Source of the DNA: Rhodobacterales bacterium 56_14_T64
GTDB lineage: Bacteria; Pseudomonadota; Alphaproteobacteria; Rhodobacterales; Rhodobacteraceae
Length of the DNA stretch: 64,000 nt
Reading direction: 5' to 3'
Assembly (NCBI GenBank): GCA_002162795.1
Contig: MAAY01000042.1
Coordinates: 17,486-81,485, forward strand
The notes beneath the pieces are model-generated. The model was not told the origin of the DNA. It did not search any database and worked only from the letters and a program-made list of their open reading frames with translations. Shown in pieces: positions 1 to 9,874 of this stretch (the stretch's first letter is position 1; each line of letters begins with the position of its first letter). The position numbers and the translations under genes are program-made.

Positions 1-614
1 TGGTCCAGCAGAACCCTGCGCGAGGTGTGTTGGTGGAACATGATCTTGCGATTGTAGAACACGCCTTCGCGCAGCAGATCGAACATCGACCGCATCATGT
101 GCAGCATCACCACGTTGTGGCTGGCATCGATGATGGCCGAGTGAAATTTGGCGTCCAGTTCGGCATCTTCTTCCGACAGCATGGGCGATGGCTCGGGGGC
201 GTAGATGGCCTCCATCTTGTCGAAACAGGCCTGAATGACCTGCAGGTCGTAATCTGACCCCAGACGGGCGGCGCGTTCGGCGGCCAAGCCCTCCATATCG
301 CGGCGAAATGACAGGTAGTCGAACACGGCCTCGTGGTGGCTGGCAAACAGTTGGATCAGCGCCGGAGAGAAGGCCGAGCCGAGCACATCCGCGATGAAGA
401 CACCCGATCCGGCGCGGGCGGCAAGCAGGCCACGGTCCTGTAACTCGGCAATTGCGTCGCGCAGCGAGGGGCGGGAGACGCCCAGGCGCTCGGCCAGTTC
501 GCGTTCCGAGGGCAACCGTTCGCCCGGTGTCAGGATGCCACGCAGGATCAGCTTTTCGATCTGGCGCACCACGGATGCTGAGAGTTTTTCGGGTTGGACT
601 TTTTGAAACGGCAT
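1..614 (-). CDS. GntR/FadR-family (FCD) transcriptional regulator, 3' end cut off
   Basis: Reading the minus strand from an ATG at 614 gives an open frame of 204 codons that runs off the window start. The first ~75 residues are a GntR winged helix (motifs PSERELAERLGVSRPSLRDA and GLLAARAGSGVF); the rest resembles the FCD effector-binding domain of FadR/PdhR/LldR-type regulators, which bind small carboxylates or amino acids. The C-terminus, with the last metal/effector ligands, is outside the window. It is divergent from the aminotransferase at 784 and the shared gap holds a perfect inverted repeat (633-651), so autoregulation and control of the neighbour are plausible. The effector cannot be told from the sequence. 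Confidence 0.88.
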   Translation of the reverse strand, partial: MPFQKVQPEKLSASVVRQIEKLILRGILTPGERLPSERELAERLGVSRPSLRDAIAELQDRGLLAARAGSGVFIADVLGSAFSPALIQLFASHHEAVFDYLSFRRDMEGLAAERAARLGSDYDLQVIQACFDKMEAIYAPEPSPMLSEEDAELDAKFHSAIIDASHNVVMLHMMRSMFDLLREGVFYNRKIMFHQHTSRRVLLD

Positions 615-632
615 TTGGGTACTCGGCTGAAT

Positions 633-651
633 TGGTCAGTTCATTTGACCA
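633..651. promoter_or_regulatory. Candidate operator of the FadR-type regulator
   Basis: TGGTCA, 7-bp spacer, TGACCA: a perfect 6-bp inverted repeat 19 bp upstream of the regulator start and 132 bp upstream of the divergent aminotransferase. FCD-type GntR proteins commonly bind short palindromes rich in GGTC/GACC half sites. Inferred, not proven. Confidence 0.4.
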
Positions 652-783
652 CGTGAGGATGTGCCCTGCAAGAGGAGCACCGCGGGGTTGCGATCACGAT
701 GGTTGAAATATTAGGTCAGCATTATTGACTTTATATCAGCTCTGAATAGCGTCGGACCCAAGTCAGCCGGAATAGGAGCCAGC

Positions 784-1986
784 ATGTCACTACCTCAGAT
801 CTTTGCCAGTCGCGCATCGCGGATGAAGGCCTCGGAAATTCGTGAGTTGTTGAAGCTGCTGGATCAACCTGGTGTGATCTCGTTTGCCGGCGGGATTCCC
901 GATCCGGCGTTGTTTCCGGCCACAGCTTTTGCCGAGGCCTTTGCTGCGGGGCTGAGCCCGGAACGCCAAGCGCAGTCGCTGCAGTATTCGGTGAGCGAGG
1001 GCTATCTGCCGCTGCGCCAGTGGATCGTTGGTGAGATGGCCAAGATCGGTGTTCCATGTTCGCCCGATAACGTGTTGATCACTTCGGGGTCGCAGCAGGC
1101 GCTGGATTATCTGGGCAAACTGTTCCTGTCACCGGGTGACACTGCATTGGTGGGTTGGCCGACCTATCTGGGCGCGCTGGCGGCGTTCAACGCTTATGAG
1201 CCGCGCTATGATCAACTGAGCGTCAACGGCAATCGTGCAGCCAGCAGTTACGCGCAAGAGGCAGGCGGTGGGCAGGTCAAGCTGGCCTATCTGTCGGCGG
1301 ATTTTGCCAACCCAACGGGAGAAACGCTGGATCAGCGCGGGCGCGAGTCACTGCTGGACCTGACCGAGGAGCTGGGCTGTGCCTTGATCGAGGACGCCGC
1401 CTATCAGGCGTTGCGTTACGATGGCGAGGCGGTGGCGCCCATCTTGGCAACCGAGATCGCGCGGAAGGGATCAGTGGAAGAGTGCCGGACGATCTATTGC
1501 GGGTCGTTCTCCAAGACTCTGTCGCCGGGATTGCGGTTGGGCTGGGTTGTCGCGGCCAAGCCGGTGATTTCGCAATTGGTGCTGTTGAAGCAGGCGGCGG
1601 ACCTACACACCGCGACATTGAACCAGATGGCTGTGTTTGATGTGGCTTCGCGGATATTTGATGACCATGTCGACACTGTGCGCAATGCTTATCGCAAGCG
1701 ACGGGATGCCATGCTGGCGGCGCTGGAAACGCATATGCCCGAAGGGGTCAGCTGGACCCGGCCCGAGGGTGGCATGTTCGTTTGGCTGACGCTGCCAGTA
1801 GAGGTGGACGGGGCGGAATTGCTGGCGCACTCGCTAGAAACCGTCGGCGTCGCCTTTGTGCCGGGCAGCGCGTTCTTTGCGGATGGCTCGGGGGGCAACA
1901 GTATTCGGCTGAGTTTCTCATGCTCCGACGAGGATGAGATCAACGAAGGAATGCGAAAATTGGGCGAAGTTCTGCGCGAGGTCTGA
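784..1986 (+). CDS. PLP-dependent aminotransferase (2-aminoadipate transaminase/LysN-like, fold type I)
   Basis: A 400-residue class I/II aminotransferase. The PLP lysine is K244 in the SFSKTLSPGLRLGW motif; N176 (ANPTG) and D204 (IEDAAY) are the expected cofactor contacts, and an arginine in the C-terminal IRLSFS motif should bind the substrate carboxylate. The start MSLPQIFASRASRMKASEIR and the phrase VISFAGGIPDP place it in the stand-alone relatives of MocR regulators, which include LysN (2-aminoadipate) and other broad-range amino acid transaminases. It lacks the N-terminal winged helix of MocR. The ATG lies after GGAGCCAGC. Substrate is not resolved; divergent placement from an FCD regulator suggests an inducible amino acid catabolic step. 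Confidence 0.85.
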   Translation: MSLPQIFASRASRMKASEIRELLKLLDQPGVISFAGGIPDPALFPATAFAEAFAAGLSPERQAQSLQYSVSEGYLPLRQWIVGEMAKIGVPCSPDNVLITSGSQQALDYLGKLFLSPGDTALVGWPTYLGALAAFNAYEPRYDQLSVNGNRAASSYAQEAGGGQVKLAYLSADFANPTGETLDQRGRESLLDLTEELGCALIEDAAYQALRYDGEAVAPILATEIARKGSVEECRTIYCGSFSKTLSPGLRLGWVVAAKPVISQLVLLKQAADLHTATLNQMAVFDVASRIFDDHVDTVRNAYRKRRDAMLAALETHMPEGVSWTRPEGGMFVWLTLPVEVDGAELLAHSLETVGVAFVPGSAFFADGSGGNSIRLSFSCSDEDEINEGMRKLGEVLREV

Positions 1987-2050
1987 GCAGGGTTATGCCG
2001 GCAGGGAATTGTTAACCAAGTTGAGGGAGGCTGGGGAGAGGATTTTCGCC

Positions 2051-2449
2051 ATGCCTATTCTTGTTGTCTTGCTCTTGGTTCTGTTGACCGGTTGCATCAG
2101 CTCAACCCGGCATTTTCGCGGAGTTGAGGCGGTTCGATTGCAAGTTGACGGCAGTGTCTTTGACATTCGCCTTCGGGGTAATCTGGCCGAGGCCATTCGC
2201 GTTAACCCGCAATATGCGCCACGAATGGGACCGCTGCGGGCGCGGGCGGGGTTTGCCATGGCAAAAGTCAGCGGATGCAAGGTGACAGGTGTGCTGGGCG
2301 ATCAGGCCCTGATGACCGGAATACTGGATTGTCAGGAGGCCGCGCCCGGGGCAGTTACCTCTTGGTACGACTGTGGTGATGTTGCGGACTGGCTGAAAGA
2401 GAGTGGATCTGCGGCTTACCCAAAATATGAGTGCTCGCCCTTATCGTGA
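2051..2449 (+). CDS. Small lipoprotein of unknown function
   Basis: 132 residues starting at an ATG preceded by GGGGAGAGG. The first 15 residues are a lipoprotein signal (run of V/L, lipobox LTGC, lipidated C15). An upstream in-frame start at 1934 would overlap the aminotransferase and bury the signal, so 2051 is preferred. The mature part has several cysteines (SGCKVTG, LDCQEA, WYDCGD, YECSPL), consistent with disulfides in the periplasm. I do not recognise the family. It follows the aminotransferase by 64 bp, so the two may be co-transcribed. Confidence 0.7.
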   Translation: MPILVVLLLVLLTGCISSTRHFRGVEAVRLQVDGSVFDIRLRGNLAEAIRVNPQYAPRMGPLRARAGFAMAKVSGCKVTGVLGDQALMTGILDCQEAAPGAVTSWYDCGDVADWLKESGSAAYPKYECSPLS

Positions 2450-2578
2450 ATTTGGGGTGAGTTTCGCAACATATGGTAGAGATCCTGGGCGCGTTTGCCG
2501 GATTATGGGGCTGTATCGTTGACACAACTACCTTGAACCGCTCAGGTTTCTGTCTAACGGAATCATTGCGGGGCGAAT

Positions 2579-5500
2579 TTGCGCTTTTCCAAACTCAGGC
2601 TGACCGGCTTTAAAAGTTTTGTGGACCCGACCGATCTGATAATCTCGGACGGTTTGACCGGTGTTGTCGGACCCAATGGCTGTGGCAAGTCCAATCTGCT
2701 GGAAGCGTTGCGTTGGGTGATGGGGGAAAATAGACCCAAGTCGATGCGTGGCGGCGGCATGGAGGATGTGATCTTTGCCGGTGCCCATTCGCGTGGCGCG
2801 CGCAACTTTGCCGAGGTCAGCCTACAAATCGACAACACCGAACGGCTGGCACCGTCCGGGTTCAACGAGAGCGACAGCCTGGAGATCGTGCGGCGAATCA
2901 CACGGGATGTCGGCAGTGCCTACAAGGCCAATACCAAGGACGTGCGGGCGCGGGATGTGCAGATGCTGTTTGCCGATGCCTCGACCGGGGCGCATAGCCC
3001 GGCGCTGGTGGGGCAGGGGCAGATAGCCATGCTGATCAACGCCAAGCCCAAGGCGCGGCGGCGGATCCTGGAGGAGGCGGCAGGGATCTCAGGCCTGTAC
3101 CAGCGGCGGCATGAGGCTGAGCTGAAGTTGAAGGGCACGGAAACTAACCTGCTGCGGGTCGATGACGTGATCGAACAAATGGCGGCGCAGTTGGCGCAGT
3201 TGGCGCGGCAAGCCCGGCAAGCGCAGCGTTACCGCGATATTGGCGAGCAGTTGCGGCAGGCTGAGGGCATGTTGCTGTACCGGCGCTGGCGAGAGGCGGA
3301 TGATGCACGACTGGCCGCGGAGGAGGTGGACCGGACGCGGGTGACACAGGCCTCGAAGGCTGAGGCGATGGCGCGAATTGCGGCTGACCAGCGGCTTGAG
3401 GCTGAGGGTAAGTTGCCGCCGTTACGGGAAGAGGAAGCGATTGCGGCGGCGGTTCTGCAGCGGTTGATTGTGCAACGTGATGCGTTGAGCGCGCAGGATG
3501 CGCAGGCGCGGCAGGCGATTGAGACGCTGACCAACCGGGTTTTGCAATTGGGCCGCGATATCGAGCGTGAAAGTGGTCTGAACCGGGATGCGGGCGACAC
3601 CATTGAACAGCTGGAGTGGGAGGCCCGCGAGCTGTCAAAGGCCGGTGAAGGACAGGACGAGCGGTTGAATGAGGCGGCTGATTTGTCTCGGGAGGCCTCG
3701 AAAATCTTGCAGGGGCATGAGGATCATCTGGCGCAGCTTACCGAAGATGTGGCTCGATTGGCGGCGCGCCATCAATCGGCGCAGCGGTTGGTTGAAGACC
3801 ATAACCGCGCTTTGATGCGGGCGACAGGAGAGGGCGACCGCGCGCGGTCGGCGGTGGACGAGGCCAAGGTGGCTTTGACGCGGGTAGAAGCTGAGTTTGA
3901 GGCGGCTGTTGAGGCCGAGGAAGAAACCAGAGAGGCTGCGGAGCTGGCAGAGGAAGCGTTGGCGGCAGCGGATGACATGCGCGGCGAAACGCAGGCGCGT
4001 GAATCCGATGCCAGGGCACAACGGTCCGAGGCTGAAGGCGAGTTGGGGGCGTTGCGGGCAGAGGTCACGGCGCTGGCCAAACTGGTAGAACGCGACACCG
4101 CCGAGGGTGGTCAGGTGCTGGACGAATTGCAGGTAGAGCCGGGCTATGAAAAGGCGCTGGGGGCGGCGTTGGCGGATGATCTGCGGATGCCGCTGGTGGC
4201 GGCTGATGGTCCCTCGGGCTGGGTGGATTTGTCGGCGTATTCGCGTGATCTACCGATGCCTGAGGGGACATTGCCATTGGCGAGGCATGTATCAGGCCCC
4301 GAGGCGCTGGGGCGGCGCATTGCGCAGATTGGCTTGGTTGACGGCGATAGCGGGCCGCGCCTCCAGGCGCAGCTGCAGCCAGGGCAGCGTTTGGTCTCAC
4401 TCGAAGGGGATTTGTGGCGTTGGGATGGGTTCCGCGCTTGGGCCGAGGACGCGCCTAGTGCGGCAGCGCTGCGGTTGGAACAACTGAACCGGCTGGAATC
4501 GCTGAAACAAGAGATGGAACGGGTTGGCGCGCGGGCTGAGGGCGCGCGCGCGGCGCATGAAGTGTTGGTGCGTAAGCTGGAGCAAGTGGCGCAGGCCGAT
4601 CAGGATGCTCGGCAGGCCCGCCGCGCTGCCGATCAGCGGGTTGCGGACAGTGCACGGGCGTTGAGCCGGGCCGAGGCCAACCGGAACCTGGGCGAGGGCA
4701 AGCTGGAGACGCTGGGCATCGCGGTGGCGCGCCACGACGAGGATGCCGAGGCGGCGCAAGAGCACTTGTCCGAGGCGAAGGAAGCTCTTGAAGACCTAGG
4801 CGATTTGGATACCGCACGTGGTGGTGTCGAGGATGTCAAACAAGCGGTTGAGGCCGCGCGGATCACCATGTTGACGCATCGCTCAACCCATGACGAGCTG
4901 CGCCGCGAGGGCGAGGCGCGCACCAAGCGATCGCAACAAGTGACTAAGGATATCAGCGGCTGGAAACACCGGTTGGACAGTGCTGACAAACGGATTACCG
5001 AGTTGGCCGAACGCCGGGAGGCCTCGCAAGACGAGCTGGAAGAGGCCAATGCGGTGCCGTTTGAGATCGCTGAAAAGCGCGAGGAGCTGACAGAGGCGAT
5101 TGAAGAAGCCGAGGTGCGCAAGAGCTTGGCCAGTGAGGCGCTGGTTGGGGCTGAAACGGTGTTGCGCGATGCGGTGCAAACCGAACGCGAAGCTGAACGG
5201 CTGGCATCCGAGGCCCGCGAGGCCCGCGCCCGCGCCGAAGCACTGAGTGAGGCCGCGCGCGAAACTGTGGCCCATGCTGCGGAGCGTATTGCTGAGGACC
5301 AGCAGCTTACACCGCATCAGCTACTGGAACAGTTGGATGCCAATCCCGAAGACATGCCCGCGGCCGAGGTTCTGGAGGCGGAAGTGAACCGTCACAAACG
5401 TCAGCGCGACGCCTTGGGAGCGGTCAACCTGCGCGCTGAAGAAGATGCGCGTGAGATCAAGGACGAGCACGACACTTTGGTTAGCGAGAAAGCGGATCTG

Positions 5501-6034
5501 GAAGAGGCGGTAAAGACCCTACGCAACGGGATTTCCAGCCTGAACCGCGAGGGACGTGAGCGTTTGCTGACCGCCTTTGAACAGGTCAACGGCAGCTTTT
5601 CATCGCTATTTCGACACTTGTTCGGCGGTGGTGAGGCCAGTCTGGTGATGGTTGAAAGCGACGACCCTTTGGACGCTGGGCTGGAAATCATGTGTCAGCC
5701 CCCGGGTAAGAAGCTGTCGACTTTGTCACTGCTGTCAGGTGGCGAGCAGACATTGACCGCGATGGCGCTGATTTTTGCGGTGTTCCTGGCCAACCCAGCG
5801 CCGATTTGCGTGCTGGACGAGGTCGACGCGCCGCTGGATGACGCCAATGTCACCCGGTTCTGCGACCTGTTGGACGAGATGTGTCGGCAGACCGATACCC
5901 GCTTCTTGATCATCACTCACCACGCGGTGACGATGGCGCGAATGGACCGACTGTTTGGTGTGACCATGCAGGAACAAGGGGTCAGTCAGCTGGTGTCGGT
6001 TGATTTGAAAAAGGCCGAGGCTATGGTGGCCTGA
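2579..6034 (+). CDS. smc: Chromosome segregation protein SMC
   Basis: 1151 residues, the normal length for bacterial SMC, the ATPase that with ScpA/ScpB condenses and segregates the chromosome. Walker A GPNGCGKS is at 31-38; long coiled coils rich in A/E/R/Q fill roughly 170-500 and 640-1000; a shortened hinge-like globular part lies near 513-640; the ABC signature LLSGGEQTLTAM is near 1050 and Walker B ICVLDEVDAPLDD near 1076-1088. The start is TTG (MRFSKLRLTGFKSF), the position conserved in the family, with GGGGCG just upstream. Stands alone, apparently with its own promoter in 2450-2578. Confidence 0.96.
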   Translation: MRFSKLRLTGFKSFVDPTDLIISDGLTGVVGPNGCGKSNLLEALRWVMGENRPKSMRGGGMEDVIFAGAHSRGARNFAEVSLQIDNTERLAPSGFNESDSLEIVRRITRDVGSAYKANTKDVRARDVQMLFADASTGAHSPALVGQGQIAMLINAKPKARRRILEEAAGISGLYQRRHEAELKLKGTETNLLRVDDVIEQMAAQLAQLARQARQAQRYRDIGEQLRQAEGMLLYRRWREADDARLAAEEVDRTRVTQASKAEAMARIAADQRLEAEGKLPPLREEEAIAAAVLQRLIVQRDALSAQDAQARQAIETLTNRVLQLGRDIERESGLNRDAGDTIEQLEWEARELSKAGEGQDERLNEAADLSREASKILQGHEDHLAQLTEDVARLAARHQSAQRLVEDHNRALMRATGEGDRARSAVDEAKVALTRVEAEFEAAVEAEEETREAAELAEEALAAADDMRGETQARESDARAQRSEAEGELGALRAEVTALAKLVERDTAEGGQVLDELQVEPGYEKALGAALADDLRMPLVAADGPSGWVDLSAYSRDLPMPEGTLPLARHVSGPEALGRRIAQIGLVDGDSGPRLQAQLQPGQRLVSLEGDLWRWDGFRAWAEDAPSAAALRLEQLNRLESLKQEMERVGARAEGARAAHEVLVRKLEQVAQADQDARQARRAADQRVADSARALSRAEANRNLGEGKLETLGIAVARHDEDAEAAQEHLSEAKEALEDLGDLDTARGGVEDVKQAVEAARITMLTHRSTHDELRREGEARTKRSQQVTKDISGWKHRLDSADKRITELAERREASQDELEEANAVPFEIAEKREELTEAIEEAEVRKSLASEALVGAETVLRDAVQTEREAERLASEAREARARAEALSEAARETVAHAAERIAEDQQLTPHQLLEQLDANPEDMPAAEVLEAEVNRHKRQRDALGAVNLRAEEDAREIKDEHDTLVSEKADLEEAVKTLRNGISSLNREGRERLLTAFEQVNGSFSSLFRHLFGGGEASLVMVESDDPLDAGLEIMCQPPGKKLSTLSLLSGGEQTLTAMALIFAVFLANPAPICVLDEVDAPLDDANVTRFCDLLDEMCRQTDTRFLIITHHAVTMARMDRLFGVTMQEQGVSQLVSVDLKKAEAMVA

Positions 6035-6106
6035 CTTATTATTTCCCCTTGTGGGGAGTAAGCTGAGTCAACTAGCCATGATTTGAAAGCAATAAAGGAT
6101 GTGTCC

Positions 6107-6574
6107 ATGAAAATTATTACAAAGCTTGCGGCGGCCGCCGTTGTCTGTGTTCCGTCGCTGGTTTCGGCCGAGATGTTGGTGGCGACCAATCCTGACACTC
6201 TGGTGCAGTTTTTTGTCGAAGAGGGCGCTGACGTTGAAAGCACCGTGGACAATGCCGGTGATCCGAAACTGAAGGTCGAATATTACGGTTCGGACTTTGT
6301 TTTGTACTTCTACGATTGCACCGACAACAGTGATTGCAAATCGATCCAGTTCTTCTCGGGGTATAAGACCGAAGGCAGCGTGCGCAAATCCAAGGTGAAC
6401 ACCTGGAACGCTGAAAACCGTTATTCCCGCGCCTATATTTCTGACAGTGGATCAGCCCGGATCGAACATGATCTGTACCTTGGCAACGCCGGTATTGATG
6501 CGGATGATTTTGCCGCTCTGGTCAGCAAATGGACCAGCGCCCAGGGTGAGTTCGAAGAATTCATCGATTGGTGA
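6107..6574 (+). CDS. YbjN-domain exported protein
   Basis: 155 residues starting at an ATG preceded by AAAGGA. An upstream in-frame TTG (6083) would add eight residues before the signal peptide, so the ATG is chosen. MKIITKLAAAAVVCVPSLVSA is a clear Sec signal with cleavage after VSA. The mature part (FFVEEGADVES, YYGSDFVLYFYDC, NTWNAENRYSRAYI, WTSAQGEFEEFI) has the pattern of YbjN domains, which have a chaperone-related fold and poorly known function. Two cysteines (YDCTDNSDC) may form a disulfide. Followed by a GC-rich hairpin. Confidence 0.78.
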   Translation: MKIITKLAAAAVVCVPSLVSAEMLVATNPDTLVQFFVEEGADVESTVDNAGDPKLKVEYYGSDFVLYFYDCTDNSDCKSIQFFSGYKTEGSVRKSKVNTWNAENRYSRAYISDSGSARIEHDLYLGNAGIDADDFAALVSKWTSAQGEFEEFIDW

Positions 6575-6583
6575 TATTGCTAG

Positions 6584-6610
6584 GCGGGGGGCGACCCCCG
6601 CCGCTGTTTT
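6584..6610. terminator. Hairpin between convergent YbjN and transglycosylase genes
   Basis: GCGGGGG / CCCCCGC stem (6584-6590, 6595-6601) with a four-base loop, followed on the plus strand by a short T run. It lies 9 bp after the YbjN stop and could serve both convergent genes. Confidence 0.55.
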
Positions 6611-6612
6611 GG

Positions 6613-7782
6613 TCAAAGCTTGTTCAGCAGGGCAGGTGTAGGCCAGGCGTCGGCTGGCAGGCCAAGGCGCTGTTGTTCGGCCTGTACTGCAATGCGGGTT
6701 TTAGAGCCTAATATCCCATCTACCTTTCCCACATCATGACCGCGCGCCTGCAGCTTCTTTTGTAGCTGCTTCATCTGTGCGCCGCTGAGGCCCTGATCGG
6801 GGTTGCCTGCCTTGTAGACACCTGCGCCGTCCAGACGGGTGGCGAAATAGGCGGCAGTCAGCACATAGGTGAAACTCTGGTTCCACTCAAAGTAGACGTC
6901 GAAATTGGGGTAGGCGAGGAAGGCCGGGCCTTTGTGCCCCTGTGGCAGCAGCAGTGAGGCTTGCAGATTGCCGCTGGCCAGCGAACCAGAGCGAGGTTGA
7001 ACACCCATTTTGGCCCAGTTAGAGACCGAATTCTTTTGCGAAGGGCCAGTTTTGGACAGGTCCAAACCACTTGGGATTGTGACCTCTTGCAGCCAGGGCT
7101 GGTTTGGTTGCCACCCCAAGTTCGACAGCATCTTGCCGCCCGACATCAATGCGTCCGGGGGGGATGTTTTCAGGCTGACCTGACCATCCCCATCGCCATC
7201 AGTGCCGTTTTCCAGAATGTCGCGGGGCAGCATCTGCACCATGCCGATTTCACCGGCCCAGGCGCCTGTGGTTTTACGTGGGTCGAAATTGCCCTGTTCA
7301 TAGAGTTCGAGTGCGGCAAAGATTTGTGGGCGGAACAGTTCGGGGCGGCGGCAGTCGTGCGACAGGGTGACCAGTGCGTTCAGCGTGTTGAAGTCACCCT
7401 GGAAAGCGCCGTAGTCGGTCTCGAACGCCCAGAAGGCCAGCAGCACGCCACGGTCGATGCCGTATGTTTTCTCGATCCTGTCGAAGGTGCTATTAAATTT
7501 CTTGGACATCGAGCGGCCACGATCTACCCGATTTTGCGAGATCAGGTGACGGGAGAATTCGATGAATGGTTTTTGGAAAACACCTTGTGAACGATCCGCG
7601 CGCAGCACCTTGGGGTCCTGCTTTACGCTTTTGAAAAACGCTTTGGTGGTGGCAGCATCATGGCCTGCACTGATGGCCTCACGTTTCAGGTCTTTGACAA
7701 ATCCCGAAAAGCCGCCGCCGCATTGGGCAAAGACAGTGGCGGGTAACAGGCTGGCAACAAGGGCTAGGGGCAATAAGCGCAT
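6613..7782 (-). CDS. Lytic murein transglycosylase, MltB family, with C-terminal peptidoglycan-binding domain
   Basis: 389 residues with a Sec signal (MRLLPLALVASLLPATVFAQ). The body is an SLT_2 (MltB-type) domain: the AFWAFETDYGAF motif carries the catalytic glutamate, followed by the family blocks DCRRPELFRPQIFAAL and GAWAGEIGMVQMLPRDIL. The last ~60 residues (GLSGAQMKQLQKKLQARG, VDGILGSKTRIAVQ) are a PG_binding_1 repeat. It should cleave the MurNAc-GlcNAc bond to give 1,6-anhydro-muropeptides in the periplasm. No lipobox, so it is soluble unlike E. coli MltB. It starts 40 bp after cobD ends on the same strand and may be read through from it. Confidence 0.9.
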   Translation of the reverse strand: MRLLPLALVASLLPATVFAQCGGGFSGFVKDLKREAISAGHDAATTKAFFKSVKQDPKVLRADRSQGVFQKPFIEFSRHLISQNRVDRGRSMSKKFNSTFDRIEKTYGIDRGVLLAFWAFETDYGAFQGDFNTLNALVTLSHDCRRPELFRPQIFAALELYEQGNFDPRKTTGAWAGEIGMVQMLPRDILENGTDGDGDGQVSLKTSPPDALMSGGKMLSNLGWQPNQPWLQEVTIPSGLDLSKTGPSQKNSVSNWAKMGVQPRSGSLASGNLQASLLLPQGHKGPAFLAYPNFDVYFEWNQSFTYVLTAAYFATRLDGAGVYKAGNPDQGLSGAQMKQLQKKLQARGHDVGKVDGILGSKTRIAVQAEQQRLGLPADAWPTPALLNKL

Positions 7783-7822
7783 AAAAAGGGCAATCCAATA
7801 TGACAGAGATGCCCCTTGTTAG

Positions 7823-8734
7823 CTAGAACATCAGGGCCAAGGCAACCGTCAAGACCAACGCAAGGCCCCAGACCTGCCAGAGTTTGGTGGTGCAAGCGTC
7901 GATATCATGGGCGGTGATGGATTTACTGGCGGGCGCATTGACCCAGGGAAAATCCTGCATCTGACCGTCATATGACCGCGGGCCAGCCAGGGCCAGATCC
8001 AGCGCGCGCGACATGGCGGCTTCGGGCCAACCGGCGTTGGGCGAGCGGTGGCGGCGGGCATCAGTCACGATGGCGCGCCAGTTGCGCAACTGACCGCTGC
8101 ACAGGGCGATCAGTAGGCCGGTCAGGCGCGCCGGGATCAGGTTCAGCAGATCGTCCATGCGGGCGGCGGCTTTGCCGAAGTCTTCGTATTGGTCGTTGCG
8201 ATAACCGATCATGCTGTCGGCGGTGTTGATCATCTTGTAGACCAGCAGCCCTGGCAACCCGGCGAGCAGAAACCAGAACGCAGGCGCAATGACACCATCC
8301 GAGAAATTTTCGGCACCGCTTTCGATGGCCGAGCGGGCGACCTGCGGGGTGGTCATCGACGCGGTGTCGCGGCTGACGATCATGGCGACCGCTTCGCGGC
8401 CATGGGACAGGGATTGCCGCAGGCCGGTGGCCACAGCCGTGACATGATCGGTCAGGGATCGCTGGGCGATCAGTATGGCGGCGCAGAGGACGGACATCAC
8501 CGGGCCGAGCAGGGTTAGCAGTGTGCCGAGAAGCAGGCCCAACCCGATCAGAACAGCCACAGTGATGCCGCCTTTGATACGCAGGTGAGGTCCGTGATTC
8601 AGGCTCTCATCAAGGGCTTTTACCACTTTTCCCATCAAGACGGCAGGGTGCGGGATGCGTGACCACAGCCATTTCGGTTCCCCCAGAACTGCGTCCAGGA
8701 TTAGTGCGATAGATAAGAGGGCCGCCGTGCTCAT
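7823..8734 (-). CDS. cobD: Adenosylcobinamide-phosphate synthase (CobD/CbiB)
   Basis: 303-residue multi-spanning membrane protein of the CobD/CbiB family, which attaches the aminopropanol (phosphate) arm to adenosylcobyric acid in B12 synthesis. Diagnostic stretches are [23 protein letters not shown] at the N-terminus, [21 protein letters not shown] and [17 protein letters not shown] longer frame is open upstream, but the ATG at 8734 overlaps the cobC stop by 4 bp (ATGA), the usual sign of translational coupling, and gives the normal family length. The gene order with cobC fits shared delivery of the threonine-derived arm. Confidence 0.93.
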   Translation of the reverse strand: MSTAALLSIALILDAVLGEPKWLWSRIPHPAVLMGKVVKALDESLNHGPHLRIKGGITVAVLIGLGLLLGTLLTLLGPVMSVLCAAILIAQRSLTDHVTAVATGLRQSLSHGREAVAMIVSRDTASMTTPQVARSAIESGAENFSDGVIAPAFWFLLAGLPGLLVYKMINTADSMIGYRNDQYEDFGKAAARMDDLLNLIPARLTGLLIALCSGQLRNWRAIVTDARRHRSPNAGWPEAAMSRALDLALAGPRSYDGQMQDFPWVNAPASKSITAHDIDACTTKLWQVWGLALVLTVALALMF

Positions 8735-9693
8735 AACTCGGCCTTGATTCGGTCCCAGCCATCTTCGGGGGGGAGGCCCAGACGCAGGAGCGTTTTGGAG
8801 TATGGGAAGATGCGGCTGAGGATGTGTTTGCGGGCCAGACGGTCGTGCCAGGCTTTGGCGTCGTCGACCTCGTACAGGCGGAACAGCGGCGTGCCGCCGA
8901 CCAGGTGTGCGCCGCGTGCTAGAACAAGCGCATCCAATCGGGCAGCATCCTGTGTCAGGCGGGCGCGGGTCGTGGCGGCCCAATCGTGGTCCTGCAGCGC
9001 CTCAGCGCCGATTTGCAGAGCAGGGCCAGAGACGGCCCAAGGACCTTGCCATGTTTCCAGTTTTGAAATCAGGTCCGGGTGGCCGATAGCAAAGCCCAGC
9101 CGCAAACCAGCCAGTCCCCAGAACTTGCCAAAGCTTTTCAGCACCACAACACCGGGGCGGTTTGCCAATGAGATCAGGCTCCGCTCGGGGCAGATGTCGC
9201 AGAAGCTCTCGTCGATCACCGTCAGCGGCCCGGTGACGTCCTGTTCTGACCACAGCCGTCCGTCGGGATTGTTGGGATGGACCAGAACCCGCGCTTGGGT
9301 CGGCCCATGATCCGCAACCGTCCAGCCATGAGCACGGAAACCAGCTGCGTGTTCGTTGTAAGTTGGTGGCGTGATTTCAACTGTTTGCGCAGGCGCCAGT
9401 GCGGGCAGGGTGGCGATCAGAGCCGAGGCACCGGGTGCCGGCAGAACTGCTGCATCTGGAGGGATTTCCCAGAAGGATCGGGCTGATTCTACCAATTTCT
9501 GGTGTGCGTTGTGGTCGGGTAGCGCGGACCAAACTTCAGGTTGAAAATCACTAAGGGGGAAAGGTAAGGGATTGATCCCCGTTGACAAATCCAGCCAATC
9601 GGACCGCATACCGCCAAATAGCGTCATCGCGGCATCCAGACCGCCGCCGTGATCTCGTTGAGTTTGCGGAGTTTTATCGGATGAATAGGGCAT
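8731..9693 (-). CDS. cobC: Threonine-phosphate decarboxylase (CobC)
   Basis: 320-residue fold type I PLP enzyme. N-terminal DHGGGLDAA and [10 protein letters not shown], the HPNNPDGR loop, [11 protein letters not shown] and the PLP lysine (K190, [15 protein letters not shown]) identify it as the CobC (Salmonella CobD) decarboxylase that makes aminopropanol phosphate from L-threonine phosphate for the corrinoid nucleotide loop. The ATG at 9693 has GGCGTTGCC upstream. It is the first gene of a minus-strand unit with cobD. I looked for a cobalamin riboswitch in 9694-9874 and found none. Histidinol-phosphate aminotransferase is the nearest alternative, but the pairing with cobD settles it. Confidence 0.88.
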   Translation of the reverse strand: MPYSSDKTPQTQRDHGGGLDAAMTLFGGMRSDWLDLSTGINPLPFPLSDFQPEVWSALPDHNAHQKLVESARSFWEIPPDAAVLPAPGASALIATLPALAPAQTVEITPPTYNEHAAGFRAHGWTVADHGPTQARVLVHPNNPDGRLWSEQDVTGPLTVIDESFCDICPERSLISLANRPGVVVLKSFGKFWGLAGLRLGFAIGHPDLISKLETWQGPWAVSGPALQIGAEALQDHDWAATTRARLTQDAARLDALVLARGAHLVGGTPLFRLYEVDDAKAWHDRLARKHILSRIFPYSKTLLRLGLPPEDGWDRIKAEL

Positions 9694-9874
9694 GGCAACG
9701 CCTGATGAACAATGGGGAAAGTCCAGCCACCACTAAAGCGGCTAGGTGCATATGGAACAAGATCTTTCACGAGGCAACCGTGCTTGGTGATTTGCGTAAA
9801 ATTTGCTAAGACATATTTAACGGTTACCGATGTTGGGGAGTGGCACGGCGTTAAAGAGTGTGCCCGGTTATTGT

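Noticed and set aside
9694..9874. Possible cobalamin riboswitch upstream of cobC
   Set aside because: The B12-box and its usual GGTGCAA-type pieces are absent on the minus strand; only a small weak hairpin is present.
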